A DNA stretch of 64,000 nucleotides, taken from positions 496,001 through 560,000 of the forward strand of contig NZ_JACVWU010000001.1 of the NCBI RefSeq assembly GCF_014596915.1. The letters run 5' to 3'. Under the pieces are notes generated by a model that saw only the letters and a list, made by a program, of their open reading frames with translations, did no database searches and was not told where the DNA came from. Shown one piece after another: positions 43,096 to 51,247 of the stretch. Origin of the DNA: Streptomyces sp. TRM68416 (GTDB lineage: Bacteria; Actinomycetota; Actinomycetes; Streptomycetales; Streptomycetaceae). A program made the position numbers and the translations under genes. The number at the start of each line of letters is the position of its first letter. Position 1 is the stretch's first letter.

Positions 43096-44577
43096 ATGAA
43101 GCAGATCACGAGAAACGCCGCCCTGATCGCCGCCACCGCCGGAGTCGTCCTCGGCCTGGCCACCCCGCTCACCGCGTCCGCCACCGACGCGCCCGCGCCG
43201 CTGAAGTGGACCGACTGCGAGGGGGACGGGCTCGATCCGCGCCAGCGGTGCGCGACCCTCTCCGTGCCGATGGACTACTCCGACCCGGACGGCCGGAAGA
43301 TCGACATCGCCGTCTCCCGCATCCCCAGCGAGAAGCCGTCCGCCCGCCGCGGGGCGCTGCTGATGGTCGCCGGCGGACCCGGCGGCGACAGCCTCGGCGA
43401 CCCCTCGGGGAAGGGGCAGAAGCTGCCGCAGGAGGTGCGGGACGCCTACGACCTGATCGGTTTCGCGCCGCGGGGCAACAGCCCGTCCACCGCCGTGAGT
43501 TGCGAGGCCGCACATGACGACCTCGCCCTGACGAAGCGGCTCCCCTGGCCCGCGCCGAACGGTTCGGTCACCGAGAGCATGGCCACCGCCCGGCGCATGT
43601 CGAAGGCCTGCGCCCGCAACGGCGGGGAGCTGATCCGGCACATCAGCACGCTGAACAACGCCCGCGACGTCGACCGCATCCGCGCCGCGCTCGGCGAACG
43701 CAAGCTGTCCGCCTGGGGCGTGTCGTACGGCAGCTACCTCGCCGCCGCCTACGGTGAGCTGTTCCCGCACCGCACCGACCGCGTCGTGCTGGACAGCACC
43801 GGCGACCCCGACCCGGTGCGGGCCGAGCGCACCTGGCTCCGGGCGTTCGAGGTGGGCGTCGAGGACAACTTCCCCGAGTTCGCCAAGTGGGCCTCCGCGC
43901 CCGGCAATCCGTACCGCGTCGCCGGCACGGCGGCTGAGGTGCGCCCGCTCTTCCTCCGCCTCGCCGCCCGTCTGGACCGTGAGCCCCTCCCCTGGCCCGG
44001 CGCCCACCCCGCGGAGCTGAACGGCAACGTCCTGCGCCAGACCATGCTGAGCAACCTCTACGACCCCGACGACTATCCGGTCCTGGCCCAGCTCGTACTG
44101 GCCGCCCGCGAGGGCACGGTGCCGCCCGCGCCGCCGAGCCCGCCGGAGTCGGCGCTGCAGAACTACACCGCGGTCGCCGCGGGCACCATCTGCAACGACG
44201 CGGCCTGGCCCAGGTCGGCCGGCGTGTACCGCAAGGGCGTCACCGAGAGCCGGGCCAAGTACCCGCTGACGGCGGGCATGCCGAGGAACGCGATGGTGTG
44301 CGCCGCCTGGCCCTGGCAGCCGAAGGAGGCACCCCTGCGGGTCACCGACCGCGGCCCGTCCAACGTCATGCTCATCCAGAACGCACGCGACGTCGCCACC
44401 CCGCTCAGCGCCGCCCGGAAGATGCGCGCGGCCCTCGGCGGCCGCGCGGTCATGGTCGTCAACGACTCCACCGGCCACGACGCCTACCTCGCCAACGGCA
44501 CCGAGTGCGGCGACCGCCTGGTCTCCCGCTTCCTGTCCACAGGGGAACGGCCGGAGGGGGATGTGCACTGCAAGTGA
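43096..44577 (+). CDS. Secreted alpha/beta-hydrolase (tripeptidyl aminopeptidase-like, S33)
   Basis: 493 residues from ATG 43096. A Sec signal (MKQITRNAALIAATAGVVLGL, cleavage near ASA-TD) leads to a two-part hydrolase. The oxyanion block is LLMVAGGPGGDSLGDPSG, the nucleophile elbow is AWGVSYGSYLAAAYGELFPHRTDRVVLDS with Ser near 219, the acid lies in IQNARDVATPL, and the catalytic His is in NDSTGHDAYLANG. The four or more Cys near the lid fit an extracellular protein. This is the Streptomyces tripeptidyl/prolyl aminopeptidase family, which trims peptides outside the cell. It is not obviously in an operon. Confidence 0.92.
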   Translation: MKQITRNAALIAATAGVVLGLATPLTASATDAPAPLKWTDCEGDGLDPRQRCATLSVPMDYSDPDGRKIDIAVSRIPSEKPSARRGALLMVAGGPGGDSLGDPSGKGQKLPQEVRDAYDLIGFAPRGNSPSTAVSCEAAHDDLALTKRLPWPAPNGSVTESMATARRMSKACARNGGELIRHISTLNNARDVDRIRAALGERKLSAWGVSYGSYLAAAYGELFPHRTDRVVLDSTGDPDPVRAERTWLRAFEVGVEDNFPEFAKWASAPGNPYRVAGTAAEVRPLFLRLAARLDREPLPWPGAHPAELNGNVLRQTMLSNLYDPDDYPVLAQLVLAAREGTVPPAPPSPPESALQNYTAVAAGTICNDAAWPRSAGVYRKGVTESRAKYPLTAGMPRNAMVCAAWPWQPKEAPLRVTDRGPSNVMLIQNARDVATPLSAARKMRAALGGRAVMVVNDSTGHDAYLANGTECGDRLVSRFLSTGERPEGDVHCK

Positions 44578-44660
44578 GCGGACAGGGACGTCTCTTCTGA
44601 GCAACCGCGCACGGCCTCCACGGCGTCGGTCACTGGAGAAGATCGACGCCGTGAAACCGA

Positions 44661-45578
44661 GTGAAGGAGTCCGAGATCTTAAGCGCCGCCCAGTCCCCGA
44701 TGACCCGCCGTACGCTTCTCGCGGCCGGTACCGCCACGGCCGCCGCCCTGCTCGCGGGCGGGCCCGCCCAGGCCGCCGCCCCCGCCGGCTCCGTCCACGC
44801 GCGCCTGCGCGAGCTGGAGGAGCGGCACGGAGCGCGCCTCGGCGTGTACGCCCACAACCTCGCCACGCGGCGCACGGTCCGGTACCGCGCCGACGAACTC
44901 TTCCCGATGTGCTCGCTGTTCAAGACGCTGGCGGCCGCCGCCGTCCTGCGGGACCTGGACCGCGACGGGGAGGTGCTGGCCCGCCGGATCCACTACACCG
45001 AGGCCGACCTGGTGGAGCCGGTCCCCGACCGGATCAGGGAGCACCTGGCCGACGGGATGACGGTCGCGGAGCTCTGCGAGTTCGCCATCACCCACAGCGA
45101 CAACACCTCCGCCAACCTGGTGCTGCGCGAGCTGGGCGGCCCCACCGCGATCACCCGCTTCGCCCGTTCCCTCGGCGACCGGGTGACCCGTCTCGACCGC
45201 TGGGAGCCGGAGCTCAACTCGGCCGAGCCGTGGCGGATCACGGACACCACCAGCCCGGCGGCGATCGGCCGCACCTACGGCCGTCTCGTCCTCGGCGACG
45301 CGCTCGACCGCCCGGACCGGGCCCTGCTCACCGACTGGCTGCTCGCCAACACGACCAGCACCGCCCGCTTCCGCGCGGGCCTGCCGCCGGCCTGGACGCT
45401 CGCCGACAAGACGGGCTCCGGCTCCTACGGCACCGCCAACGACGCCGGCATCACCTGGACCGAGGACGGCACCCCGATCGTCCTGGCCGTCCTGACCACC
45501 AAGCCCGACCAGGACGCGGCCTGGGACAACGCCCTGGTCGCCGGTACGGCATCGGTGCTCGCCGAGACCCTCAGCTGA
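44661..45578 (+). CDS. Tat-exported class A serine beta-lactamase
   Basis: 305 residues if started at GTG 44661, 292 if at ATG 44700 (MTRRTLLAAGTATAAAL). The Tat signal TRRTLLAAG ends near AQA-AA. All class A motifs are intact: SLFK (active Ser near 95), SDN in HSDNTSAN, the omega-loop RWEPELN with the catalytic Glu, and KTGSGSYG. It hydrolyses penicillins and possibly cephalosporins outside the membrane. No good ribosome site precedes either start; with the GTG start, codon 7 is TTA (44679-44681). The 3' end overlaps the convergent phosphatase gene by eight bases. Confidence 0.92.
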   Translation: MKESEILSAAQSPMTRRTLLAAGTATAAALLAGGPAQAAAPAGSVHARLRELEERHGARLGVYAHNLATRRTVRYRADELFPMCSLFKTLAAAAVLRDLDRDGEVLARRIHYTEADLVEPVPDRIREHLADGMTVAELCEFAITHSDNTSANLVLRELGGPTAITRFARSLGDRVTRLDRWEPELNSAEPWRITDTTSPAAIGRTYGRLVLGDALDRPDRALLTDWLLANTTSTARFRAGLPPAWTLADKTGSGSYGTANDAGITWTEDGTPIVLAVLTTKPDQDAAWDNALVAGTASVLAETLS

Positions 45579-46008
45579 ACCGTCGTACGTACCGCCGCTG
45601 CCACGGCGTCTCCACCGCGTGGCGGTCGTAGTGGCGGCGGACGTACGCGACGGCCTCGGCGGCCGGGACCCCGTCCAGAACCGCCACACAGGCCAGCGCC
45701 GTGCCCGTACGGCCGCGGCCGCCGCCGCAGGCGACCTCCACCCGCTCCGAGGCGGCCCGGCGCCACACCTCCGCCAGCATCGCGCGGGCCTGCGCGCGGT
45801 CGGCCGGGAGCCGGAAGTCGGGCCAGCGGATCCACCCGGATTCCCAGGGGACCTCGGGGGGTTCGGCACCGAGGAGATAGACACCGTACGAGGGGACGGG
45901 CGCCCCGGCCTCCAGGGGGCGGCGCAGGGCACGGCCCCGGATCAGGCGCCCCGAGGGCAACCGGAGTACGCCGGGGGCCTGTTCGTCCCACTCTTCGCTG
46001 TCCGTCAT
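45571..46008 (-). CDS. Protein-tyrosine-phosphatase-like protein
   Basis: 145 residues from ATG 46008. The signature loop is VACGGGRGRTGTALACVAVLDG: Cys, five residues, Arg-Thr as in HCX5RT phosphatases, but the His before Cys is Ala. An upstream WPDFRLPADRAQARAML gives the WPD-loop-like Asp. Small tyrosine or dual-specificity phosphatases of this type occur throughout Streptomyces; the Ala for His change is tolerated in some but lowers certainty about activity. The gene is divergent from the sigma-factor gene (81 bases apart) and convergent with the beta-lactamase. Confidence 0.83.
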   Translation of the reverse strand: MTDSEEWDEQAPGVLRLPSGRLIRGRALRRPLEAGAPVPSYGVYLLGAEPPEVPWESGWIRWPDFRLPADRAQARAMLAEVWRRAASERVEVACGGGRGRTGTALACVAVLDGVPAAEAVAYVRRHYDRHAVETPWQRRYVRRFS

Positions 46009-46089
46009 CCGCTCATTCCAAACCGGTCGCGGATCCCGGGCAACCGATTTCGCGGCAACGGTGGTCTGGGGGGCGAGGGAGGGTGCTTG

Positions 46090-46635
46090 ATGCAGGCCGA
46101 ACAAGAGGACCGGTTCCAGGAATTCGTCCGGGCGCGGTGGTCCCATCTCGTGCGGACCGCCTACTTGCTGACCGGCGACGCACACCACGCCGAGGATCTG
46201 ACGCAGACGGCGCTGGCGAAGGCGTACCGGTCGTGGCGGCGCGTCTCGCGCAGCGACAACCCGGAGGCGTACGTCCGGCGGATGCTCGTCAGCTGCAACA
46301 GCGACCGGTTCCGCAAGCGGCGCGTCCGGGAGGCGCTGACGGCGGCGCCGCCGGAGCGGGCGGGCCGCGACGAGACCTACGCATGGGCCGACGAGCGCAG
46401 CGCCCTGCTGCCGGCCCTCGCCCAACTGCCGCCCCGGCAGCGGGCGGTGGTCGTCATGCGCTACTGGGAGGACCTGTCCGAGGCGGAGGTCGCCGAGGTG
46501 CTCGGCTGCTCCGCCGGCACGGTGAAGAGCCAGGCCTCGAAGGGGCTGGCGAAGTTGCGCGCGTATCCGGGGCTCGCGGGGGTCATGGGCGGGTCCGACC
46601 GCAGCCAGGTGTCGAACGGAGGGACACAGAGGTGA
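46090..46635 (+). CDS. ECF RNA polymerase sigma factor, SigE-like Streptomyces family
   Basis: 181 residues from ATG 46090, with GGGAGGG eight bases upstream. Region 2: FVRARWSHLVRTAYLLTGDAHHAEDLTQTALAKAYRSWRRV; region 4: LPPRQRAVVVMRYWEDLSEAEVAEVLGCSAGTVKSQASKGLAKLR. There is no region 1 or 3, as expected for ECF factors. The pattern matches the large actinobacterial SigE-like subfamily. The stop overlaps the start of the membrane protein gene (GTGA), which is probably its regulator. The promoter lies in the 81-base spacer with the divergent phosphatase and contains two GGCAAC elements, which could be autoregulatory -35 sequences. Confidence 0.92.
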   Translation: MQAEQEDRFQEFVRARWSHLVRTAYLLTGDAHHAEDLTQTALAKAYRSWRRVSRSDNPEAYVRRMLVSCNSDRFRKRRVREALTAAPPERAGRDETYAWADERSALLPALAQLPPRQRAVVVMRYWEDLSEAEVAEVLGCSAGTVKSQASKGLAKLRAYPGLAGVMGGSDRSQVSNGGTQR

Positions 46636-47552
46636 CCGAGGAACAGCACGAGCGGGATTTCGAGGAGCAGGTGCGCGAGCTGCTCTCGCAGGACGCGTAC
46701 ACGATCCGTCCGTCCGCGGCGCCCTACCCGGCGATCCGCCGCCGGGGCGTGGTGGAGCGGCGGCGCAGGGTGGCGGCGGCCGGGGCGGTACTGGTGACGC
46801 TGGCGGCGATGCCCGTGGGGGCGTACGCGCTGAGCGGGGGCGGGGGCGGCTCGGACGTGGCGTCGCCGGCACCGACGGTCAGCGTTTCGCAGGCCGCTTC
46901 CCCCACACCGTCCCCCACGGCGTCCGGGCCCGCGCGCCCTGCCACGGACGGGCAGCTCCTGGACGGCATCACCTTCGAGCAGGCGGTGAGCGGCCTGGAG
47001 TCCTGCCTGACCTGGGAGTCCAGGGTCGGCTTCGGTGAGAGCGAGAACCTGGGGGCGGCCGAGGACTACCGGATCATCCTCGCGATGAACAGCACGGGCG
47101 ACTCCAACGCGCCCGGTGACGGCATCTTCGTCGTCGCCGTGCAGCGGGACGACCCGGACCAGCAGCGGCTCATCTGCAACATCCGCGACGGCGAGGCCCA
47201 GGGCCTCAACGTCGGCGGTGGCGGCTGGGACGGGCCGGACGCTCCCGCGGTCGTGGTGGACTCCAACGGCGGCAAGCTGTACCAGCAGTCGTTCCTCGAC
47301 CGCGGCAGCTGGAAGCTGCCCTTCCGTTGGGGGGTCATCGGCACGGTCGACCCCTCGGTGGCCCGGGTGACCGTCTCCTACGGCGAGGCGACCAGCGAGG
47401 CCGCCCTGGACCACGGCTGGTTCGTGGCCTCCGGCGTGCTGGACCGGCAGGTCACGGTGACGATGGCGCCCCGGATCAAGGGCTACGACGCGGACGGCAA
47501 GCTCCTCTACGACTCCGACCAGGACGAGACGTACGAGAAGAACCTGCCGTAG
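46632..47552 (+). CDS. Single-pass membrane protein paired with the ECF sigma factor (possible anti-sigma factor)
   Basis: 306 residues from GTG 46632, overlapping the sigma factor stop. A short cytoplasmic helical head of about 45 residues (EEQHERDFEEQVRELLSQDAYTI) is followed by RRRR and one membrane helix at about 51-69, then a Ser/Pro/Thr linker and an extracellular domain of about 200 residues with Cys near 119 and 183. The architecture is that of membrane anti-sigma factors, but the zinc-binding HxxxCxxC motif of ZAS proteins is absent, so the role is inferred from coupling and topology. A perfect 14-base hairpin follows. Confidence 0.75.
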   Translation: MTEEQHERDFEEQVRELLSQDAYTIRPSAAPYPAIRRRGVVERRRRVAAAGAVLVTLAAMPVGAYALSGGGGGSDVASPAPTVSVSQAASPTPSPTASGPARPATDGQLLDGITFEQAVSGLESCLTWESRVGFGESENLGAAEDYRIILAMNSTGDSNAPGDGIFVVAVQRDDPDQQRLICNIRDGEAQGLNVGGGGWDGPDAPAVVVDSNGGKLYQQSFLDRGSWKLPFRWGVIGTVDPSVARVTVSYGEATSEAALDHGWFVASGVLDRQVTVTMAPRIKGYDADGKLLYDSDQDETYEKNLP

Positions 47553-47565
47553 GGCGGCGGAAGCG

Positions 47566-47602
47566 CGCGGGAGGTGCCGTACGGGGGGCGGCACCTCCCG
47601 CG
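47566..47602 (+). terminator. Hairpin terminator after the sigma factor operon
   Basis: CGCGGGAGGTGCCG (47566-47579) pairs with CGGCACCTCCCGCG (47589-47602) over all 14 bases around a 9-base loop, 14 bases after the stop. Confidence 0.85.
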
Positions 47603-47714
47603 TCGACTCTGCCGAAGTCCCTGGTGGCGACCGGTCTGCCGGGAAGTGAACGGCGAGCGCATTGCGTACAACCATTCGGTTTCATCGTGGGTCTTGTGGG
47701 GTGTGAGGGGCTGA

Positions 47715-47730
47715 TCTGACGGTCCGTCAC
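47715..47730 (+). promoter_or_regulatory. TGACGGTCCGTCA palindrome upstream of the FG-GAP protein gene
   Basis: A perfect 13-base palindrome (47717-47729) preceded by TC, 28 bases before the GTG start. The same core on the opposite strand is upstream of the secreted-protein gene at 63793, and a weaker form is upstream of 1849. Confidence 0.6.
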
Positions 47731-47757
47731 ATCATCGCACCCTGAGCAGGAGGCCCT

Positions 47758-49263
47758 GTGCGCAAGCGCACACTTCGCAGGACGGTGGCCACCGCCGTGG
47801 CGATCGCGGCGTCGGCCGCGATCGCCCCCGCGGCGCAGGCCGCCCCGGCCGCCGGGACCACCACCGGCCTGGCCAAGGCCGACTTCAACGGCGACGGCGT
47901 CGGCGACTCGGCCACGGCCGCGCCCGACGCCACCGTGAGCGGCAAGAAGGGCGCCGGATACGTCGCCGTGACGTACGGCAGCCGCACGCAGGCACTGAAG
48001 GACCAGACCCGCAAGGTCTACCACCAGAACACCACCGGGGTGCCCGGCACGGTCGAGTCCTACGACCGGTTCGGCTCCTCCCTGACGGCCGCGGACCTGA
48101 ACGGCGACGGCTACACCGACCTGGTCGTCGGATCGTCCGGCGAGAGCATCGGATCCGTTGGCGCGGCGGGCTCGCTGACCGTTCTGTGGGGCGGCAGGAG
48201 CGGCCTCACCGGCGGCACCGTCGTCAAGGGCACGTCCTACCGCGAGAACCTCGGCGCAATGCTGACCGCCGGCGACTTCGACGGGGACGGCCACCAGGAC
48301 CTGGCCACCGGCAGCACGGTCTCCTACGGCCCGTTCGACCGGACCACCGGTCCGGCCCGCACCGAGACGATGGACCTCCGGGGCGAATACGCGGAAGAGG
48401 ATGTTCCGGGCTGGCATGCCTGGGACAACCCCGCGCTGGCCACCGGAGACGTCAACGGCGACGGCATCGACGACGTCGTGGGCGTCGTCTCGACCGGCAT
48501 GGACGAGCTGAGTGACCACGGCCCCCGCCTGGTCCGCTACTTCGCGGGCAGCCGGGACGGGCTGAAGGCCGCGCAGACCCTGCGGGACGCCAAGACCGGC
48601 GAGCTCCTGGACGGCGGCGTCGACATCGCCGTGGGCGACCTCGACCGCGACGGCTACGCCGACATCGTGCTCGGCCGCGCCGACACCTACGACCGGCCCG
48701 GCGTCGGCGACGTCGAGCGGGTGGGCGGCGCCGTCGAGATCGTGCGCGGTACCGCCTCCGGCCCGGACACCGCGAACCCGCGCGTGCAGTTCCACCAGGA
48801 CAGCCCGGGCGTCCCGGGCACCGCCGAGGAGGGGGACGGCTTCGGCAGCACGGTCTCCCTCGGCGACGTGAACGGCGACGGCCGCCTCGACCTCGCCATC
48901 GGAGCCCCCAGGGAGGCCGTCGGCACCCTGGCCGGAGCCGGTGGCGTGACCGTCCTGCTGGGGGGTGGCACGGGGATCACCACGACGGGTGCGAAGTCCT
49001 TCACCCAGAAGACCGCGTCGGTGCCCGGCACCGCCGAGAAGGGCGACGCCTTCGGCGCCGCCGTGCGCCTGGCCGACGTCACCGGCGACGGCCGCGCGGA
49101 GCTGTTCGCCGGAGCGCCGGGGGAGAACGCCGAAGCCGGTGGCGTCTGGGTGCTCAAGGGCACCTCCACCCAGGTGTCCGCCACCGGCTCGATCTCCTTC
49201 GGCTCGTCCAAGCTGGGGATGACCTCCTCGCCGGGCCGACTGGGCGACACCTTCAGCCGCTGA
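47758..49263 (+). CDS. Secreted FG-GAP (integrin-like beta-propeller) repeat protein
   Basis: 501 residues from GTG 47758, with AGGAGG 6 bases upstream. A Sec signal (MRKRTLRRTVATAVAIAASAA, cleavage near AQA-AP) precedes about seven FG-GAP repeats, each with a calcium loop: DFNGDGVGD, DLNGDGYTD, DFDGDGHQD, DVNGDGIDD, DLDRDGYAD, DVNGDGRLD, DVTGDGRAE. FGSS, FGSTVSLGD and FGAAVRLAD mark blade starts. Such propellers bind ligands or carry enzymes outside the cell; no enzyme domain is attached and there is no sorting signal. The TGACGGTCCGTCA palindrome lies just upstream. Confidence 0.93.
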   Translation: MRKRTLRRTVATAVAIAASAAIAPAAQAAPAAGTTTGLAKADFNGDGVGDSATAAPDATVSGKKGAGYVAVTYGSRTQALKDQTRKVYHQNTTGVPGTVESYDRFGSSLTAADLNGDGYTDLVVGSSGESIGSVGAAGSLTVLWGGRSGLTGGTVVKGTSYRENLGAMLTAGDFDGDGHQDLATGSTVSYGPFDRTTGPARTETMDLRGEYAEEDVPGWHAWDNPALATGDVNGDGIDDVVGVVSTGMDELSDHGPRLVRYFAGSRDGLKAAQTLRDAKTGELLDGGVDIAVGDLDRDGYADIVLGRADTYDRPGVGDVERVGGAVEIVRGTASGPDTANPRVQFHQDSPGVPGTAEEGDGFGSTVSLGDVNGDGRLDLAIGAPREAVGTLAGAGGVTVLLGGGTGITTTGAKSFTQKTASVPGTAEKGDAFGAAVRLADVTGDGRAELFAGAPGENAEAGGVWVLKGTSTQVSATGSISFGSSKLGMTSSPGRLGDTFSR

Positions 49264-49293
49264 CGCCCCCTCCCACCGCCGGGCGCCCCTCCC

Positions 49294-49959
49294 TCACCGG
49301 GCGCCCGGCGTCACCATTCCCGACTCGTACGCCACGATGACCAGTTGGGCCCGGTCCCGTGCGCCCAGCTTGCCCATGATGCGGCTGACGTGGGTCTTGG
49401 CCGTGAGCGGGCTCAGCCCCAACGCCTCGCCCACCTCGGTGTTGTTGAGGCCGCGCGCGACCAGCGTCAGCACCTCGCGCTCCCGTTCGGACAGGCACTC
49501 CGGCCCGCCCGCGGCCGGGGCGGCGGACGGGCCGCGCAGGAACCGCTCGATCAGCCGTGCCGTCGGCCCGGGCGACAGCAGCGCCTCCCCCGCCGCCACC
49601 GTGCGGATGGCGTCGAGGAGTTCGGCCGGCCGGGTGTCCTTGACCAGGAAGCCGGAGGCACCGGCGCGCAGCGCCTCCACGATGTGCTCGTCCGTGTCGT
49701 AGGTGGTGAGGACCAGGACCTTCACCTGAGCCAGCTCCGCGTCCGCGGCGATGAGGCGGGTCGCCTCGATGCCGTCCAGCTCGGGCATCCGGATGTCCAT
49801 GACCACCAGGTCGGCCCGTTCGCCGCGGGCCAGCGCGACCGCCTCCCGGCCGGTGCCCGCCTGGCCGACGACCTCCATGTCCGGCGCCGACTCCACCAGC
49901 ATCGCGAACGCGGCCCGTACCAGGGTCTGGTCGTCGGCGAGCAGTACACGGATGGTCAT
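49294..49959 (-). CDS. NarL/LuxR-type response regulator
   Basis: 221 residues from ATG 49959. Receiver domain 1-120: acidic pair in VLLADDQTLVR, phosphoacceptor Asp in DLVVMDIRMPELDG near 55, Thr in VLVLTTYDTDEH, and Lys in GFLVKDTRP. C-terminal LuxR helix-turn-helix: LSEREREVLTLVARGLNNTEVGEALGLSPLTAKTHVSRIMGKL. It is translated with the histidine kinase (ATGA overlap) and is the last gene of the MMPL-kinase-regulator operon. Confidence 0.96.
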   Translation of the reverse strand: MTIRVLLADDQTLVRAAFAMLVESAPDMEVVGQAGTGREAVALARGERADLVVMDIRMPELDGIEATRLIAADAELAQVKVLVLTTYDTDEHIVEALRAGASGFLVKDTRPAELLDAIRTVAAGEALLSPGPTARLIERFLRGPSAAPAAGGPECLSEREREVLTLVARGLNNTEVGEALGLSPLTAKTHVSRIMGKLGARDRAQLVIVAYESGMVTPGAR

Positions 49960-51185
49960 CGGGCCCCTTCCAGAAGCGTCAAGGGCAGTGCGGCGGTGAC
50001 CTCGAAGCCGCCCTGCCCCCGCGGCCCGGCGTCGAGTGTGCCACCGACGCTGCGCGCCCGCTCCCGCATCCCCACCAGTCCGAACCCGGGCGAGCCGCCG
50101 GGCGTGGGCCCGATGCCCTCGTCGGCCACCGACAGGCGCAGGACGCCGCCCTCCTCGTACAGCTCGACGCGTACGGCCGGTTCGGGGCCCGCGTGCCGGA
50201 CCGCGTTGGTCAGCGCCTCCTGCACGATGCGGTAGGCGGCGGCGCCGACGGCGGGCGGCAACTGCCTTACCCGTACGGACTGTTCGACCCGCGCGCCCGC
50301 GAGGCGGGCCGCCTCCACCAGGTCGGGCAGCCCGTCGAGGCCGGGCAGCGGGCCGCGCGTCTCGCCCACGGAGCCCTGCTCCCGCAGCACCTCCAGGGTG
50401 GTGCGCAGTTCGCCGCGGGCGGTCCGGCAGGTCTCGGCGATGTCGTCGAGCGCCTTGGCGACCGTCTCCCGGTCGAGCCGCTCGGGGTCGGCGGCCAGGA
50501 CGTGCGCGGCGACGGAGGTCTGCACACCGATCAGGGTGATGCTGTGCGCGAGCAGGTCGTGCAGGTCCCGGGCGATGCGCAGGCGTTCCTCGGCGACCCG
50601 GCGGCGGGCCTCCTCCTCGCGGGTGCGTTCGGCGCGTTCGGCGCGTTCGACGATCGCGGCGATGTACTGGCGGTAGTAGCGGACGTCGATGCCGACGAAG
50701 ATGACGGCGAAGACCCAGCCGTAGATGCGCAGCAGTTCGACGGCCTGCCTGTCCCCGCCGAAGGTGAGCATCGCGGCCAGGGACAGGCCGAGGCCCGCGC
50801 CGCTGACCACGAGGGTGCGCAGCGGGCGCTGGGTGACGGTGACCGTGTACAGCGCGATGAACGAGGCGGGGACGGGCGCGCTGTGGTTGTTGTCGAGGGC
50901 GTGGTACGGCAGCACCAGGGCCACCACCGCCGCGAACACCAGCAGCGGCCTGCGCCGCCGCCACACGAGCGGCACATGGGCGGCGATCAGCAGCGTCCAG
51001 CCGAGCGCGTCGGGCCGGCGGGCGTCGTCGGTGGACAGGGCCAGGCACACGGCGAGCGCGACGGCGGCCGCCGCGAGCAGGGCGTCGTTGCGGGTGCCGT
51101 GCGGGGCGGTCCGCGGATCGCGGTTGATCACGGCCATGATGCGCTCGCCGAGCCGGGGCCGCACCGGGGTGGTGGTGAGGTGCAT
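49956..51185 (-). CDS. Sensor histidine kinase, HisKA_3 (NarX/DesK) type
   Basis: 409 residues from ATG 51185, which has AGAGG 9 bases upstream (ATG 51194 is an alternative). Four to five membrane helices lie in the first 165 residues, with little extracytoplasmic sequence, so it may sense the membrane itself. A short coiled coil (YIAAIVERAERAERTREEEARRR) leads to the phosphoacceptor His in RLRIARDLHDLLAHSITLIG, then the ATPase domain with QEALTNAVRHAG (N box), VADEGIG (G1) and GFGLVGMRERARSVGG (G2). It phosphorylates the response regulator that overlaps its 3' end. Confidence 0.95.
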   Translation of the reverse strand: MHLTTTPVRPRLGERIMAVINRDPRTAPHGTRNDALLAAAAVALAVCLALSTDDARRPDALGWTLLIAAHVPLVWRRRRPLLVFAAVVALVLPYHALDNNHSAPVPASFIALYTVTVTQRPLRTLVVSGAGLGLSLAAMLTFGGDRQAVELLRIYGWVFAVIFVGIDVRYYRQYIAAIVERAERAERTREEEARRRVAEERLRIARDLHDLLAHSITLIGVQTSVAAHVLAADPERLDRETVAKALDDIAETCRTARGELRTTLEVLREQGSVGETRGPLPGLDGLPDLVEAARLAGARVEQSVRVRQLPPAVGAAAYRIVQEALTNAVRHAGPEPAVRVELYEEGGVLRLSVADEGIGPTPGGSPGFGLVGMRERARSVGGTLDAGPRGQGGFEVTAALPLTLLEGAR

Positions 51186-51247
51186 GGGGGTCATCCTCTG
51201 CCGGGACGGCGCCCCTCCGGGAGAGGAGGGGCGCCGGTCGGTCGGGT

